A stretch of 64,000 nucleotides of DNA from Lunularia cruciata (Eukaryota > Streptophyta > Marchantiopsida > Lunulariales > Lunulariaceae): contig OX419755.1 of NCBI GenBank assembly GCA_948567375.1, positions 64,050,944-64,114,943 on the forward strand, written 5' to 3'. Both the position numbers and the translations under genes were made by a program. The notes below the pieces were generated by a model that saw only the letters and a list, made by a program, of their open reading frames with translations, was not told the origin of the DNA and ran no database searches. Below, piece by piece: positions 26,821 to 39,000 of this stretch. Numbering within the stretch: position 1 is the stretch's first letter; each line of letters opens with the position of its first letter.

Positions 26821-29800
26821 AGCCAGAGATTGATGGTAAGAGAAATCACTTAAGGGGCATAAAGAGGACCATAAGAAACCAATAGAGCGTGCACTGCTAT
26901 GCAATGCAAAGTAAAGAAGATCTTTGGCGAATCCATACTAACATATGTGCTCTGTGCTATGGAGCATGGGAAGTAAACTTGGAGTGAAATCAATTCTCTT
27001 TTAGATTTTTTCCATTCCATGGTTCCTTTCCTCAAATCAATTTATTTTTGTGTCAAATTTTATTGTTCTCTCCTTTCACAAATTGATTTCTATAGATGTT
27101 GCACGCCAAAATCAAGAGATTAGAGCGACATCGAGAGAGATTGTGGCTTGGAGTTCTTGTCACTAAATATTTCCTCTTGTTCAATTCTATAGTTCCTTTG
27201 TGCAGTAAATTGATTTCTATTGTCATGTGCCAACATATCTTGGGTTGATATTTTAGGTGCATTGTTGTTGAAACTATGGAATACTGTCCTTCTCCTTTGC
27301 TTCCTTCTTCCTCATGACATTCTTTCTCCTCCTATTTCCTCTCTCTCTCCTTCTAATCCTGTGATTCCCACTATCATTCTTTCTATTCTTATTTTCTCTC
27401 CTCCTAACCTCAATCTCACTCCATCCTCAATCAATGGACTCTAGGTACGGTTGACTTTAACTTTACTCCACATTGAAGACATGGTTGATTTTTGTATCAA
27501 CCATGTCTTCAATGTGGAGTAAAGTCAAAGTCAAACCTACAAGGATAGATTTAGCATGACCTCTTATCATTATGTACAAATTTAGATTATCCTCACATTT
27601 CAATCAAATTCACATGGGTCTTTGCAAGAGTGTTGGTTTTAAAAACCACTACTTTAGTATGAGGGTCATATTTCTCATGAAGTATATGAAGTGATTTCTT
27701 GATTCCATGATTGGAGAGAGATTGTACAAGGAATTTGCAAGATGTATGAAGTCTTACAAATTTACTAGAGAGTGGAAATACAAATGCATTGTGGAAGGTT
27801 CACCAAGAAGAATTGAATATGTAATATCTCACCTTGACTATTTCACCTATTTATACCTTGATTTCCTTGCAGAAATATTTCACTTTTTCTATTAGTTTAA
27901 TAATTTCAGTATGTAGCAAGGTAGAAGGTTGTGAACAAAGACAAACAAATGGCAGTAGTTGTTAGATGAGCACCTCACAAGGTAAATATTCCTACATATG
28001 ATCATTATGACGTAGTTCTGTGGCTTGGGGGTCTAGTGTTTGTATTGTAATAGTGCTTTCTTGAGAGTCTATCTTTCTTATGAAGATCAACACTATGACC
28101 AATCCTAAGAATACATAGAAATGTTTTGTTGTGAAGACTTTTCATTACAAAGTTCTATTGGCATGAGGTTTCTTTGATACAAACATTAATTAAAACAAAA
28201 TTCTATCAATGCAATCTTCCATCATCAAATGAAGCACTGCCAAATTCCAAGCCTATAATAAAAATTCATTCCTGCCAAATGAATGCACCACCAGAGGACA
28301 ACTTACTATTACTCAGTGCCAAGCACCATAGTTGTTTGAAGGAATTATTACTTTTGTACTAAAACATCACTTTCATGTTGTGAATAGATTTATCTTATAT
28401 GTCACTAAAATATCTTTTGTGAACTTTTGTAATGCATTTCCTTGGTGTCAATATACTCTTTTGGGAGTAATTTATGTCCAAGAGGTTAAACAATGATAGT
28501 AAAGAACTATTCTATGACATTTGTCCTTTGTGTCTTATTATCTTTGATTATATTCTAAAACGAATGAATGGTTTCTTATCAAAAAGCTACAATTTGTATG
28601 TTATAGTGTTGGTACAACATTACATGTCAAAATTGTATTTACTTTCATTATCATTTGCACAAGGATTGTAATTAGGTATTGGAAATTAGTATTTCTACTA
28701 TAACTACCATATGGATAAGCATCTATATCAAAAATCATAATGATGATACTTTTTAGAGTATCATTTCTTAAGAGTCTTTCTTACCTTTGCTAATTCCAAA
28801 ATCATATAATAGAAGTGCTTAGCTTTACTATTTTGTATGTTGGATCTAATCTTTTCTATGCTTAACATTTTTTGAGCCTTAATTTTCATTTTGCAACCGC
28901 TACTTCCATGTATAACTTCTTGATCTTTTCCATTTTTTGTGCTTCAATTTTAGCTATTTTTGGTCTCTCTTTAGTTTTTATATACTTGCTCTTCCTTTTT
29001 GTATGGGTAGCAAAGTCTTGCTAAAAGATGCTAATGGATGGTATCATCTAAGAATCTTTTGTGAAACTTTTCTCTTCTTATGAGATTCATCCTCCTACTC
29101 ACACTCTTCTTCTTTGTCTCATTTTTGTGCTAAAATCTTTTCCTTTGATCTTGTAGCTTTCACTAAGGTATACTATCTTCGATGCAATCTTTGATGTTAT
29201 CACTCTACACACTTGGAACATAATCAGAATATGCATGACTCTTTTCTCTTTTCTTGTATCCATTGCCTAGTCAATATCTTAACAGGAAATGAATGAATCT
29301 TTTGCTTGATAGGGAATGCATAAGGAATGATTGAATGGTTAACCATATAAAAGTGTAATATTTGCAAAAAATTTCTTCCTCCTTGGGTGGAACTCTAGAT
29401 CCATCTCATCTTGATGCCCCATCCCTTTACAAGTATTCACCTTATTTTTTATACCCATAATTACAAGTGCAAGTGGAGAAATACTAGTTTTGCATCCAAA
29501 CATCAAATCTATTTTATCAAATTGAAGACATATATAATTTGATTTATCATTTATGTTCTCCATCCATTGCAATTCCTTGTTGGTAAGACTTTCCTTTTTA
29601 TATTTTTACTTTCATTTTTGGCTATTTTTTATTATTTTATCATATCTAATTTTTTAATAACTTATTTCTATTCATCAACTCAAGAAACACTTTCCCATGC
29701 ACTATTATATACGTAACCATATAACAAAAAACTACATTATTTTGAATTTAATTTTTTTATTGCCTACATGAATTGACTTGAAGTGTTTTGGTATCTTTTA

Positions 29801-32213
29801 AATAATAAAAAATTTGAGCAATAATGATGAGACATCATCTTGAATCTATCTTTGTCAAGATTTGCTTTGCTCGTAATAAAAGACACTAACAACTCCATCC
29901 TCGATAGCTTTTAAAATCTACCACTTAATAATCAACAAGAAGTAGAATTGAGATTGACAAGAAGTGGAGAATTGGTACTCTCAAAAGTGGAAATGGGACG
30001 AGAAATCAAATTTTGGATGTCCTTCATGGTTTCAACTATCTCAATTTTGCAACAATTTCTCAAAGTACTATAATCTAATTTCTCAAAGTTGCTGATATTC
30101 AGAGTTTATAAAAATCATAAATCCATTTTTTGTTTGAGCAAGAAAAAATGTAATTCAATATAATTCAGAAAAGACAAGAAGCAAGAAATTACAAAAAATA
30201 ATCCCAATTGACTTTATTTGTAACCAAGAGTACCATTGATTTTCGATTCAAACAAGTTCACACTTTGAGAGAGATGATTTTTAGATTTTCATTTGTTCAT
30301 TCTAGTCACATCCATCTTCTTGTCACACATCACCTTCTTCTCACTCTTACCTTGACATGAGAAATGTCATAACTAGTTTGTCAAGTAGTTCAATTACTAC
30401 AATCAATAACTCTCTCTCTAATGCAGTCCATAAAAGTAAGAAATGAAACCACCCACTTGTCCATAAAGTTTATTCATAACAAATTTCTTGTGTTGTATTC
30501 ATTTATAAACATAAAATTTTATTTATGCCTCAAAATTCTTTTACTGACATCACTACTTTACTACTCTACTATATCTATGCATTTTAGTATTGAAACCTCA
30601 CATTCTATCAAAATCATTTCATATTAAGTAAGTCATACACATTTCATCATCATCCTAGATGAGTATATCATATATGGTGTTGAAAGGGTATATGTGTGTG
30701 TTTTGAGGTAGATAACTCGTTGATTAGTATTATCTTCACATATGTCTTTGAGAGATTGTGTCCTTTAGGGATTTGTCAACTATATTTTATATAATTATAT
30801 CCATCCATCTTTTTTTTTCAAAATTATTTCATGTCAAATAAGTCATTAAATCATTGAGTCAGTAACATCTTTATATGTATCCTTTAGACTTTGTGTCTTT
30901 CATAACCTATTTTTCTTGATGTCTACATTGATGCAAGAGTTTGAAATGTCAATAAAAGTTATGCTTTATGTTTAGATAAATAAAGATACCAACACTTAGT
31001 GTATTTACCTATGGTAAGATAGCACAAGGTTTATTATGACCAAGCTAAATAAATGCATTATCCATACAAAGATCATCATTGGAAATAACATCGTGACACA
31101 TAGATTTATTTCACTAATCAATTTGTCACCAAGGGAAACCAACCTGCCTTTTGTATTATATTGTAGATAGTTTCTTGTACATCTTGTCTATTCAATGACA
31201 ATCAACAAGAGCCAGGGCCATACAATGGACCACGTTAGCATATATTTGCACAGTCCAATCTTGTTACATGGATAGTTGTACGTTACCATCTCATATGTTA
31301 TAACCAATGTGGATATCATAATCTTGAGCATCAAGGGTCCCAATGGATACATGGGGAATATTTGTATATAAGTACATTTTTGCATTGTGCTAATAATATA
31401 TAGTAGATAATCTATTTTTATGTAATTAAATATTAATTAAAAAATTAAAAAAATTAATATGCATTTTAATTTCTGTATATGTTATATGAAGATTATCTTA
31501 ATGACTATTGAATTTTATTCTTAAGTTTTATAATGAATACAATTTAGCTTTTAATCATTATAAATTCTCTAAAATTATAATTCAAATCAACCCAAACCAT
31601 TAGAAATAATCTAAAATCATCATATCCAAATTTTGTTATTACTTCCATTAAAGATGTACTCAAACATAGTAAAATAGAGAGTGGTGAGCTAATTTTCTTT
31701 ATAAAAATATTTCTAGATTTATTAAAAGAAAAACTTGAAGTTTGCACTACATAGCATTACCACTTTGAAGTGAAAAAATAATGAAAATTACCACTACATT
31801 AGTTATTGTTCAAGAAACAAAAACTCCTTCATCTGAATAAGTCTAAGATTCCTTAATCTTTAGAGTATCGGATCTAGGTTTGTCTATAAGTAAGTTAAAA
31901 AATTTCAGTTTGGATTGGAAGCCAAAAGATATTATCAAATTGTAAACAAAAAACATTTTCTAAATTAAGAGAAGACATTGTTCTATTCTGAGCCAAAACC
32001 TGAGTAAAAGACTTTAACTCACAAACAAGAGAAAAAGATGCTATCATACAAATGCAGTTGGGTAGAATACTAAAGATGGATTATGAATTGGAGGAATTAG
32101 GTGAGAGGTACAAGATTGAGATTAGGATATGTGGTGAAATCAAATGCAAGAGTGGTGTGTGAAGTGGGCTCAATGTAATCATTAAACAAACATATGATAT
32201 GAAAGTGTGTATG
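26821..32213. other. AT-rich non-genic stretch
   Basis: Open frames are short and without recognisable domains. Composition becomes strongly AT-rich from about 27.6 kb onward, with poly-A/T runs (for example near 29,600-29,800 and 31,430-31,460). I see no LTR, transposase or RNA gene. A near-perfect foldback at 27,451-27,534 is listed separately. Confidence 0.5.
27451..27534. repeat. Near-perfect 39-bp inverted repeat with 6-nt loop
   Basis: Thirty bases ending ACATGGTTGAT at 27,489 are followed by a loop TTTTGT and the exact reverse complement from 27,496 to 27,525. The pairing continues for about nine more bases on each side with one mismatch. The arms are almost identical, unlike the decayed DNA around them. 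Confidence 0.92.
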
Positions 32214-32930
32214 TGTAATACTTTAAGGATAGGAGACCTGAAGAGAAACATAGGATAAGAAACACACAGTTTCACACTCAAACCTCCGATGCTCCAAAGG
32301 AGCACCTTGACTATATTATATAGCAAAGAGGACTACCTCAAAAGAAGCTCCACCATTGGATCTAATACATGATGGGTGACATATCAATGATATCTACCCT
32401 TAGATTAGTTGCATACATGGGTGACATGTAGGTCCTGATCCTATCTGGTTGGTCAAACCACCTTTAATCAGAGGGAATATCTAGGTAATCTTCTTGTAGG
32501 AATCTCCAAATTGCATGGGTGAGGTACCGTACTTACTTTCTCAATGAGAAAAACTAGGGGGGGAGGGATTGCTACATTTTTTAGGCCTAATTCATTTGTT
32601 TAGGCCCTTGAAATTAGCTCTAAAGTTTCCAAGCTATTTTTGGCTCCTACGCTATAAGTAGAAGTCCTCTTTTGATGACACCTCTATTTGATCTACCTAG
32701 CCCATCATACATAACATCCTTCCAGTTGTTACCAAGCCAATTTTCACCTCTAGCTAATATGTCTAGCTCTTGGTATTACAACTTTAGGCTATTCTTGGCT
32801 TTTGCCATATTAGTAGAAATATTCTCTTGGTGACACATCTATCTGATCTACGTAGCCATCATACATAACATCCTTCCAGATGTCACCAAGCCAATTTTCA
32901 CCTGTAGCTAATATGTCTTATATTTCTTCT
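32214..32930 (-). repeat. LTR of the A/B family in minus orientation
   Basis: Read on the minus strand, this matches the LTR at 58,670-59,408. The outer end begins TGTAATAC on the plus strand. The segment keeps the family's internal duplicated unit (copies near 32,625-32,760 and 32,790-32,925), the GACCAACCAGATAGGA block and the TATA region. Its far end runs directly into the last 40-odd bases of a plus-oriented LTR of the same family, so the two LTRs meet tail to tail. No matching target duplication is visible. Confidence 0.75.
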
Positions 32931-32974
32931 CTTATGTTTCTATTGAGATTTCTCTTGGCCTTGGAACATTACAA

Positions 32975-32986
32975 TGGTATTAGAGT
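32975..32986 (+). other. Decayed primer-binding site of element B
   Basis: TGGTATTAGAGT directly follows the LTR end. The intact form in element A is TGGTATCAGAGC, which is complementary to initiator tRNA-Met. Both differences are C-to-T. Confidence 0.8.
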
Positions 32987-33110
32987 AGGTATCCACGTGA
33001 ATAGTTCACTCCTCTTGGAGGAACACATGCTATGAGATTGAGTAATTTAAAAGGGAGAAAAGGCAGTGCAATCAATAGATTGGGGGTGTTTTAGAGAGAA
33101 AATTGGATAG

Positions 33111-34740
33111 ATGCTCTTGGAAGCAATTTCTTGCACCGTGCTTTTTATGCTTGAATTTATTCCATATCAAGATTATATACATCTAGCATGAGCAAGTGAG
33201 AGTCTATCTCATTTACCATTTTGGAATAGAATTCATGGACATAATAGTGAATTTTCCAAACTCAATGATTCTACCTATGGTGACATATAACAGAGAATGG
33301 GTTTTTATCATTTACATTTTGCTATGATGCAATGGATATGAATATACCAAATTCTCTCCCTTTCAACACTCAAGTAAAAATACATTATGTAGTTAGGCCA
33401 AAAGTGATGTTTAGGGATTTTTTAGTCCACAATTTTGGTGAAGAATATTGTCAACAAATGATAACCCTCTAAGGTCCCAATGGTAGTCCCAATCATTTGT
33501 GCCCCTTCTTAAGTGATCATATTAACCCTCTATTGAAGTAAGAAGAAGCAATTGAGTATTTACCATGTGTATAAATCATGGAGTGATAGTTGCAAGATCT
33601 GATGCAAGGAATATAGGGGATGTTGAATGGGTTTTGGGAGATCAAGATGACAATAGAGTCAAGAAGGTTTCTTCAAAAATGATCATGCAATGCAAGAAGA
33701 GGAATCATTGCAAAATCTAATAACAACACCCAAAGTACCTAAAGAGTCATTCATGCCAATGGCACCAACCCGAATTAACAATAAAGCCATATTGTTACTA
33801 CAAATGATGCAACATTGAGCATTACAAGGGATAACATTCCATGGGGTTAGTAGAAAGTTACATCCCAAGAATGAATCAATACTTTTGATTATTTGCAATT
33901 GAGATCACCAATCATTTTGCGAGCGTGTTCACATGTGGGTACTTGAAAAATAAAACCCTCATATGGTATGATGCTTAGGACCAATTAATGTTGATAGAAG
34001 GAAGAGAAATCACTTGGATGGCAATGCAAAGTGCCATAGAAGAATTTCCCATCCATGGATTCCATGTAGATGGCTCAAACCCTACTATGGGGGTTGAACC
34101 AAAAGAATAGCATAAAAGAGTACATGGAGGTATTTCTTGATCTACAAGTTGTAGTAATTGATATGAATCCAATAGAAGCTCTTGACAATTTCAAACAAGA
34201 GTTAAAAGAGCAAATTCATCAAGAAGAAATGGTACAAAATCATTGCACTATTTTTGAAGCCAATGTGTGTGCTTAGAGAATAGTAGGAGCTCTTGGAAGA
34301 GGTGAAGGAGAAGTCCTCACACAACACTATTGGGCTGAAACACCATATTTTGGTGGACCAATGCTTATGAAATTATACAACATTTTTTTCTAAGATTGAG
34401 GAGCATGAATGCTCAAAAGAAAACATGGATGGGTCAAAGGAGAAAGAGATTGAGTCCCATGAGAGCAAGGGGCTTGAGCAAAATAATAACATTGCTACAA
34501 TTGTTGCCATGTTGGGCACATAGCCATCAATTGTCATGTTTGCTTTCCAAGAGGCTTTTGGCCTCTAACATGCAACCTTTGAAAAATTTGGAGAGACAAA
34601 TCAAAGGGGAGGATGTTGAAATCACATTGGAAAACCAGAAAATGTACCTCACGGCCTTACAAGCTCAATGGGGAGAAGTAAAAGTGGGGAGAGAAAGAAG
34701 ACAAGTGCACAAAGGTTGTAGACAACAAACATACAATTGA
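33111..34740 (+). pseudogene. gag of element B (broken)
   Basis: This matches element A gag in order and spacing. A capsid-like part is recognisable around KEYMEVFLDLQVVVIDMNP. It is followed by a CCHC zinc knuckle, CYNCCHVGHIAINC, at 34,493-34,534. Stops are frequent, including a TAG at 34,274-34,276 at the same place as a TAG in element A. It is not functional. Confidence 0.8.
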
Positions 34741-35347
34741 TTGTTATAAATGGAGTCCTAGAAAGCTATTATGTGAGAGATTGATAGACCATAGAGCAAC
34801 AAACAATTTCTTATATTGCTTTGTTGCAATAAGGTTGGAGATGAAACTAAAGAATAATAAGAATGAAGAAGTAGAGTTATTTAATGGTTAGACAAAGAGG
34901 ATTGAATCATTATTTAGAAAGGTAATATTCTTTATAGGAGAGTATCAAGAAGAAATTGAGTGGTGAGTGATATGGTTAGCTCATTACAATGTGATATAAG
35001 GCATACCATGGATGGAGCACTACATCCCCACAATAGATTAGAGAAAGAAACTAGTGAAAACTAGCTAATGGAAGTTCATTGGAGATAGAGAAAAATCACA
35101 AAGGCAAGAATTGCTTCTATGTCGTAGGGACCACAACTATCAATAAGACATATAGATGTTTCATGTATAGATGTATTGTCAGTCAAAATAGCATTAGCTT
35201 TTCTTCCTCCTCTACTTATGGCCGCAAACTTACCCTAAACATATTTTACCATCTTGCCCAAGGTCTCTCTACTCAAGATTTGCTTGAGTGCGCTATGGTA
35301 TTGATCCATCAGACCAATTAGTTTGCTAGCAATTTCATGCCACAAAA

Positions 35348-35387
<40 letters not shown>

Positions 35388-35453
35388 CTGAAGGCGCAAA
35401 GCATAGAAAATGCAAAACAAAAAATTCTACTAAGAGAAGTCTAGAGTGCACCG
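34741..35453 (+). pseudogene. Protease / pre-RT region of element B (broken)
   Basis: This is the homologue of 61,190-61,650 in element A. The aspartic-protease start region (element A IDPGATENFLS) is still visible as decayed IDHRATNNFL-like codons, and the downstream VVGTTTINKTYRCF block is clear. A (TA)n tract at about 35,349-35,384 lies inside it. It ends where element C was inserted, just after the sequence AGAGTGCAC. Confidence 0.7.
35349..35384. repeat. (TA)n microsatellite
   Basis: A pure TA run inside the decayed element B pol region. It has no counterpart at the same place in element A, so it expanded after the copies parted. Confidence 0.95.
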
Positions 35454-36098
35454 TGAGCTTGCCTGTCTCTCACTTAGGATGAACCTCTAATAGCTATTAT
35501 GGTAGTGCACAATGGACTAAGAAGGCAAGGAACCCCAACTCCACCATACTTCTTCAAGGCTAACACTCCAAGACTCAAAATGAGAGAGAGATAGTTGTAA
35601 ATGAAAGGATAATGAAGACCTTCTCACTCCTAGTTTATACACTTGTAGAATAGTTACTCACCAAAGTTACTAATTACTTGAGTAACTCAAGTTACTAGAC
35701 TAAAAAGTCAAATAAAGTCTAAAGGAATATCCATACTCATAATAATATTCTCCTAAGCATGTGGTATTTTCTTGACCCAACCATTAAGTCAAGGGTTCTT
35801 TCACATGCACTTTGACTATAGAAGAACTCAAAACAAAATGGCTTGAGTTCTCAACTCTTTCTTCAAAGCCAAACACTTAGGAATATTACCAAGTCAATAC
35901 ATTAGAATCCAAAATAGTGGTGCTCATCTTTTCCATTCCTCTAAAGTAAGTTCCATTCTATCTTAACTATGACTAAATTTAGCTAATCATGACTAATGTG
36001 GAAGCATCTTTTATCTCTATATAAATAATATCTCTCAATTACTTATAACACCAAACTAAATATCATAATAACATATTCATGCATAAATAGATGTTACA
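35454..36098 (-). repeat. 3' LTR of element C
   Basis: On the plus strand it starts TGAGCTTGCC and ends GATGTTACA, so on the element's strand it begins TGTAACATC. It is about 90% like the other LTR over shared blocks such as AATAGCTATTATGGTAGTGC. The element-side polypurine area is the minus-strand GTCTGGGCATAAA just beyond 36,098. Confidence 0.85.
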
Positions 36099-39000
36099 TT
36101 TATGCCCAGACTAAGATTTCACTTTGTCCTCAAAGTGAAGGTCTTTCTACCTTCTATGATACATCTTCAACTTATCATGGTTAATCCTATCAAAGTGTCT
36201 TCCTCCCAACTCCTTGAGATCATAAGTGTAATTTCCCCACACCTTTTCTACTATGAAAGATCCAAAGTGCATATGCAAGAACTTCTATTGCACTCTCTTG
36301 AATTGAATGGAATCAAACACCATTACTCAATCACCTTCTTTGAAGAGCTCCACCTTCTTCTTGCCTTGCCTCTTGTCATAACTCTCCTTTTGTTTCCTTT
36401 GGGCTTGCTTCACTCAAACCATAGCAATTGCTCTTGCCTCCTCCAATTCCATGAGTTGATCCTTCCTTGACTTCTCAGCATCACCTCCTTGTGCTTTCTT
36501 CAATCTCCTAAGAATGCTTTGGAAGGTAGGAAGATGAAAGTGAATAGGTAAGGTAGAATCAATACTATATACTAAATGAAATGGATAATATCCCATGGAA
36601 GTCTATATGGTTGTCCTATACTCCCACAAAATTGCATGAATCCTTTTGTCCCAATGTTGTTTAGCCCCTTCCATTTCTACATCTTTGGCCAACATCATGC
36701 ACAAGGTCTGATTGGTTCTCTCTGCATTTGGCTTAGATGACGTAGTTACTCTATGTGTGATAAAGAAATATTGTAAAATGTTCGTAGTGATGCTCCATGT
36801 AAACTCTACTCCTTTATCAAAAACCAACCCCAAAGGGCATCCAAACCTAGTGGTAATGAATTCATAAAAAAATCTACCAACTTCACCTTCTATCATCTTC
36901 ATTCTTGTCCCTTAATGGTCTAGCCTCAACCCAGTTTGTAAGGTAATCAATAACTACCACAATGTATCAATTGTTCCTCATGGTTCTATTGAGAAGACCT
37001 ACAAAATTAAGTCTACACTTCTCAAAAGGTCCTAGCAATGAAATTGATCTAAGAGGGGGAGTGGAAGTAGACTTTCTAGCAAAATCTTGACAAACATGAC
37101 AGATTTTTCAATAATCAAGATAATCTTTGAAAATTCTTTTCCAATGGTAACCTACATCTAGAATCTTGAAAGTTGTTACCTTTCTTGCAAAGTGTCCCCC
37201 ACACACTAAACCCTCATGAAAACTCCTTTATAAGTAATGTAGAATCTTTCTTACCCACTTCTCATCAAAGTAGACCATCTGCTCCTTGGTGAAAAATAAT
37301 ATCATCCACCATTGTGTAAGATCTAGATCTTGTTGCAAGAGCCATCCTCTCCTTCTGGATAGTTACCTCTTGTAACAAAGTCCATAATTTCCTTGTACTC
37401 CATTGGAAATTCTTGAGTGATTGAGATTACCATGAGCTCCTCATCTAGGAATGAATCATCCATTAGTTCAACTCCATCATGATCATAGGTCATAAATAAA
37501 AAAATCAACATTTGCATATTTCTTCCTTGGCCTATTCTCAATAGTATAGTCATACTCAGACAAGAGTATCATTCAACATGCTAACCTCCCTTCAACATTA
37601 GGGTTGTTGATGATGTAATTTAAAGCCTTTTGATCCATGACAATGGTGGCTTTCTCTCCAATCAAGTAGTGTCTAATTTTCCAAATATCACTACAAACCC
37701 TTCTCTCTCTACAACTAAGTAGTTCTTTTTTGCTAAAACATCTATCTACTAGCATAAGCTATTGGATGATCATGCTCATCTTGGTCTAATTGACTATGAG
37801 TGTATCCTATAGCTTCATTGTAGAGTATGAATGGCTTACTTCAATTAGGTTTAGCAAGAATTGGAGCTACAAAAAGGGATTGCTTGAGCTCCTCAAAAGC
37901 TTTGAGAGTCTCTTTGTCCTCCAAAATCACCATGTATTCTACACCCTTCTTCATATAGATGGTCAATGCATCCTTGTTGGAAAATGAAAAAGATGAACAT
38001 CTTATAGTACCTAACCATCTCCAAGAATTGGCACAACTTTGTCAAGCTTGAAAGGAATGAATAGTCTAAAAATTTCCTCACCTTCTTAGGATCATTGCTA
38101 TTCCATCCTTGGAGATGATGTGCCCCAAAAGCAGACATTCTTCACAACCAAGAATGCATTCTTTGGGTTGAGTGATTCATTTGCTTCATCCAAGCATTGC
38201 AAGACATGGATGAACTTGTGGAAAATCTCCTCAAATCTCACCTCTCCTCCTTGGTAACATTTGGACCATACTTGAGGGTAGATAACCTACTCTCTAGGTA
38301 TCAATGATGATTATCTAGGTCCTTCACAACCTCTAGTTTAGGTGAAAAATCCATAGCACACATATCCATATACATCTGAATTAGATTCAAATTCATACTC
38401 CTCCATGGAAGTCTCTTCCTCCATGCTTGTGTCCACACTTGAAGCTCCTTCTTTTGTATTTGATTCCCAATTATCAAAAGATGGTGTTTTTGAATGTGAA
38501 GTGTTGATGGGTGTTAGTGATAGGAATTGTAACTCTATGGTTTGATGGCCCAATCCTCAAGTACACTTTGTGTCATCAATCAGTTGTGCTACTCTCAAAC
38601 CATGGCCTCCCAAGGAGAAAATCATAGCTTTAATATTTCAAGACTTGGAAAGTCATGAGATTTTGAACTCCCATAACTAAAACTACCACCTTATCCATCA
38701 CCCCTATTGGTTGAACTTGTTGTTTGTTTGCCATGCTCACCATAAATGTTGAAGGCCTAGAAGATATCATATCCAATTTCTTCATCAACCTCTCTTACAT
38801 TACATTTATTGCAAATCCTCCATCAACAAGTGCATCCTTGATGTTGTGACCTTTCACTCTCATATCAATCTTGGAGGTATATTCACAAGCCTTCTATGGT
38901 GCTTTTTTGGCATCCATCACCCCCATTGATACTAAAGCTTTTGCTTTCTTCTTCCTCTTGCTCCTTGTGGAACTCAAACCACCTCTAAGCTCCTTTCTCA

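Noticed and set aside
32771-32780. GTATTACA as the end of the minus-oriented LTR
   Set aside because: Comparison with the 739-bp solo LTR shows this point is inside the LTR, between its two duplicated units. The resemblance to the true terminus is accidental.
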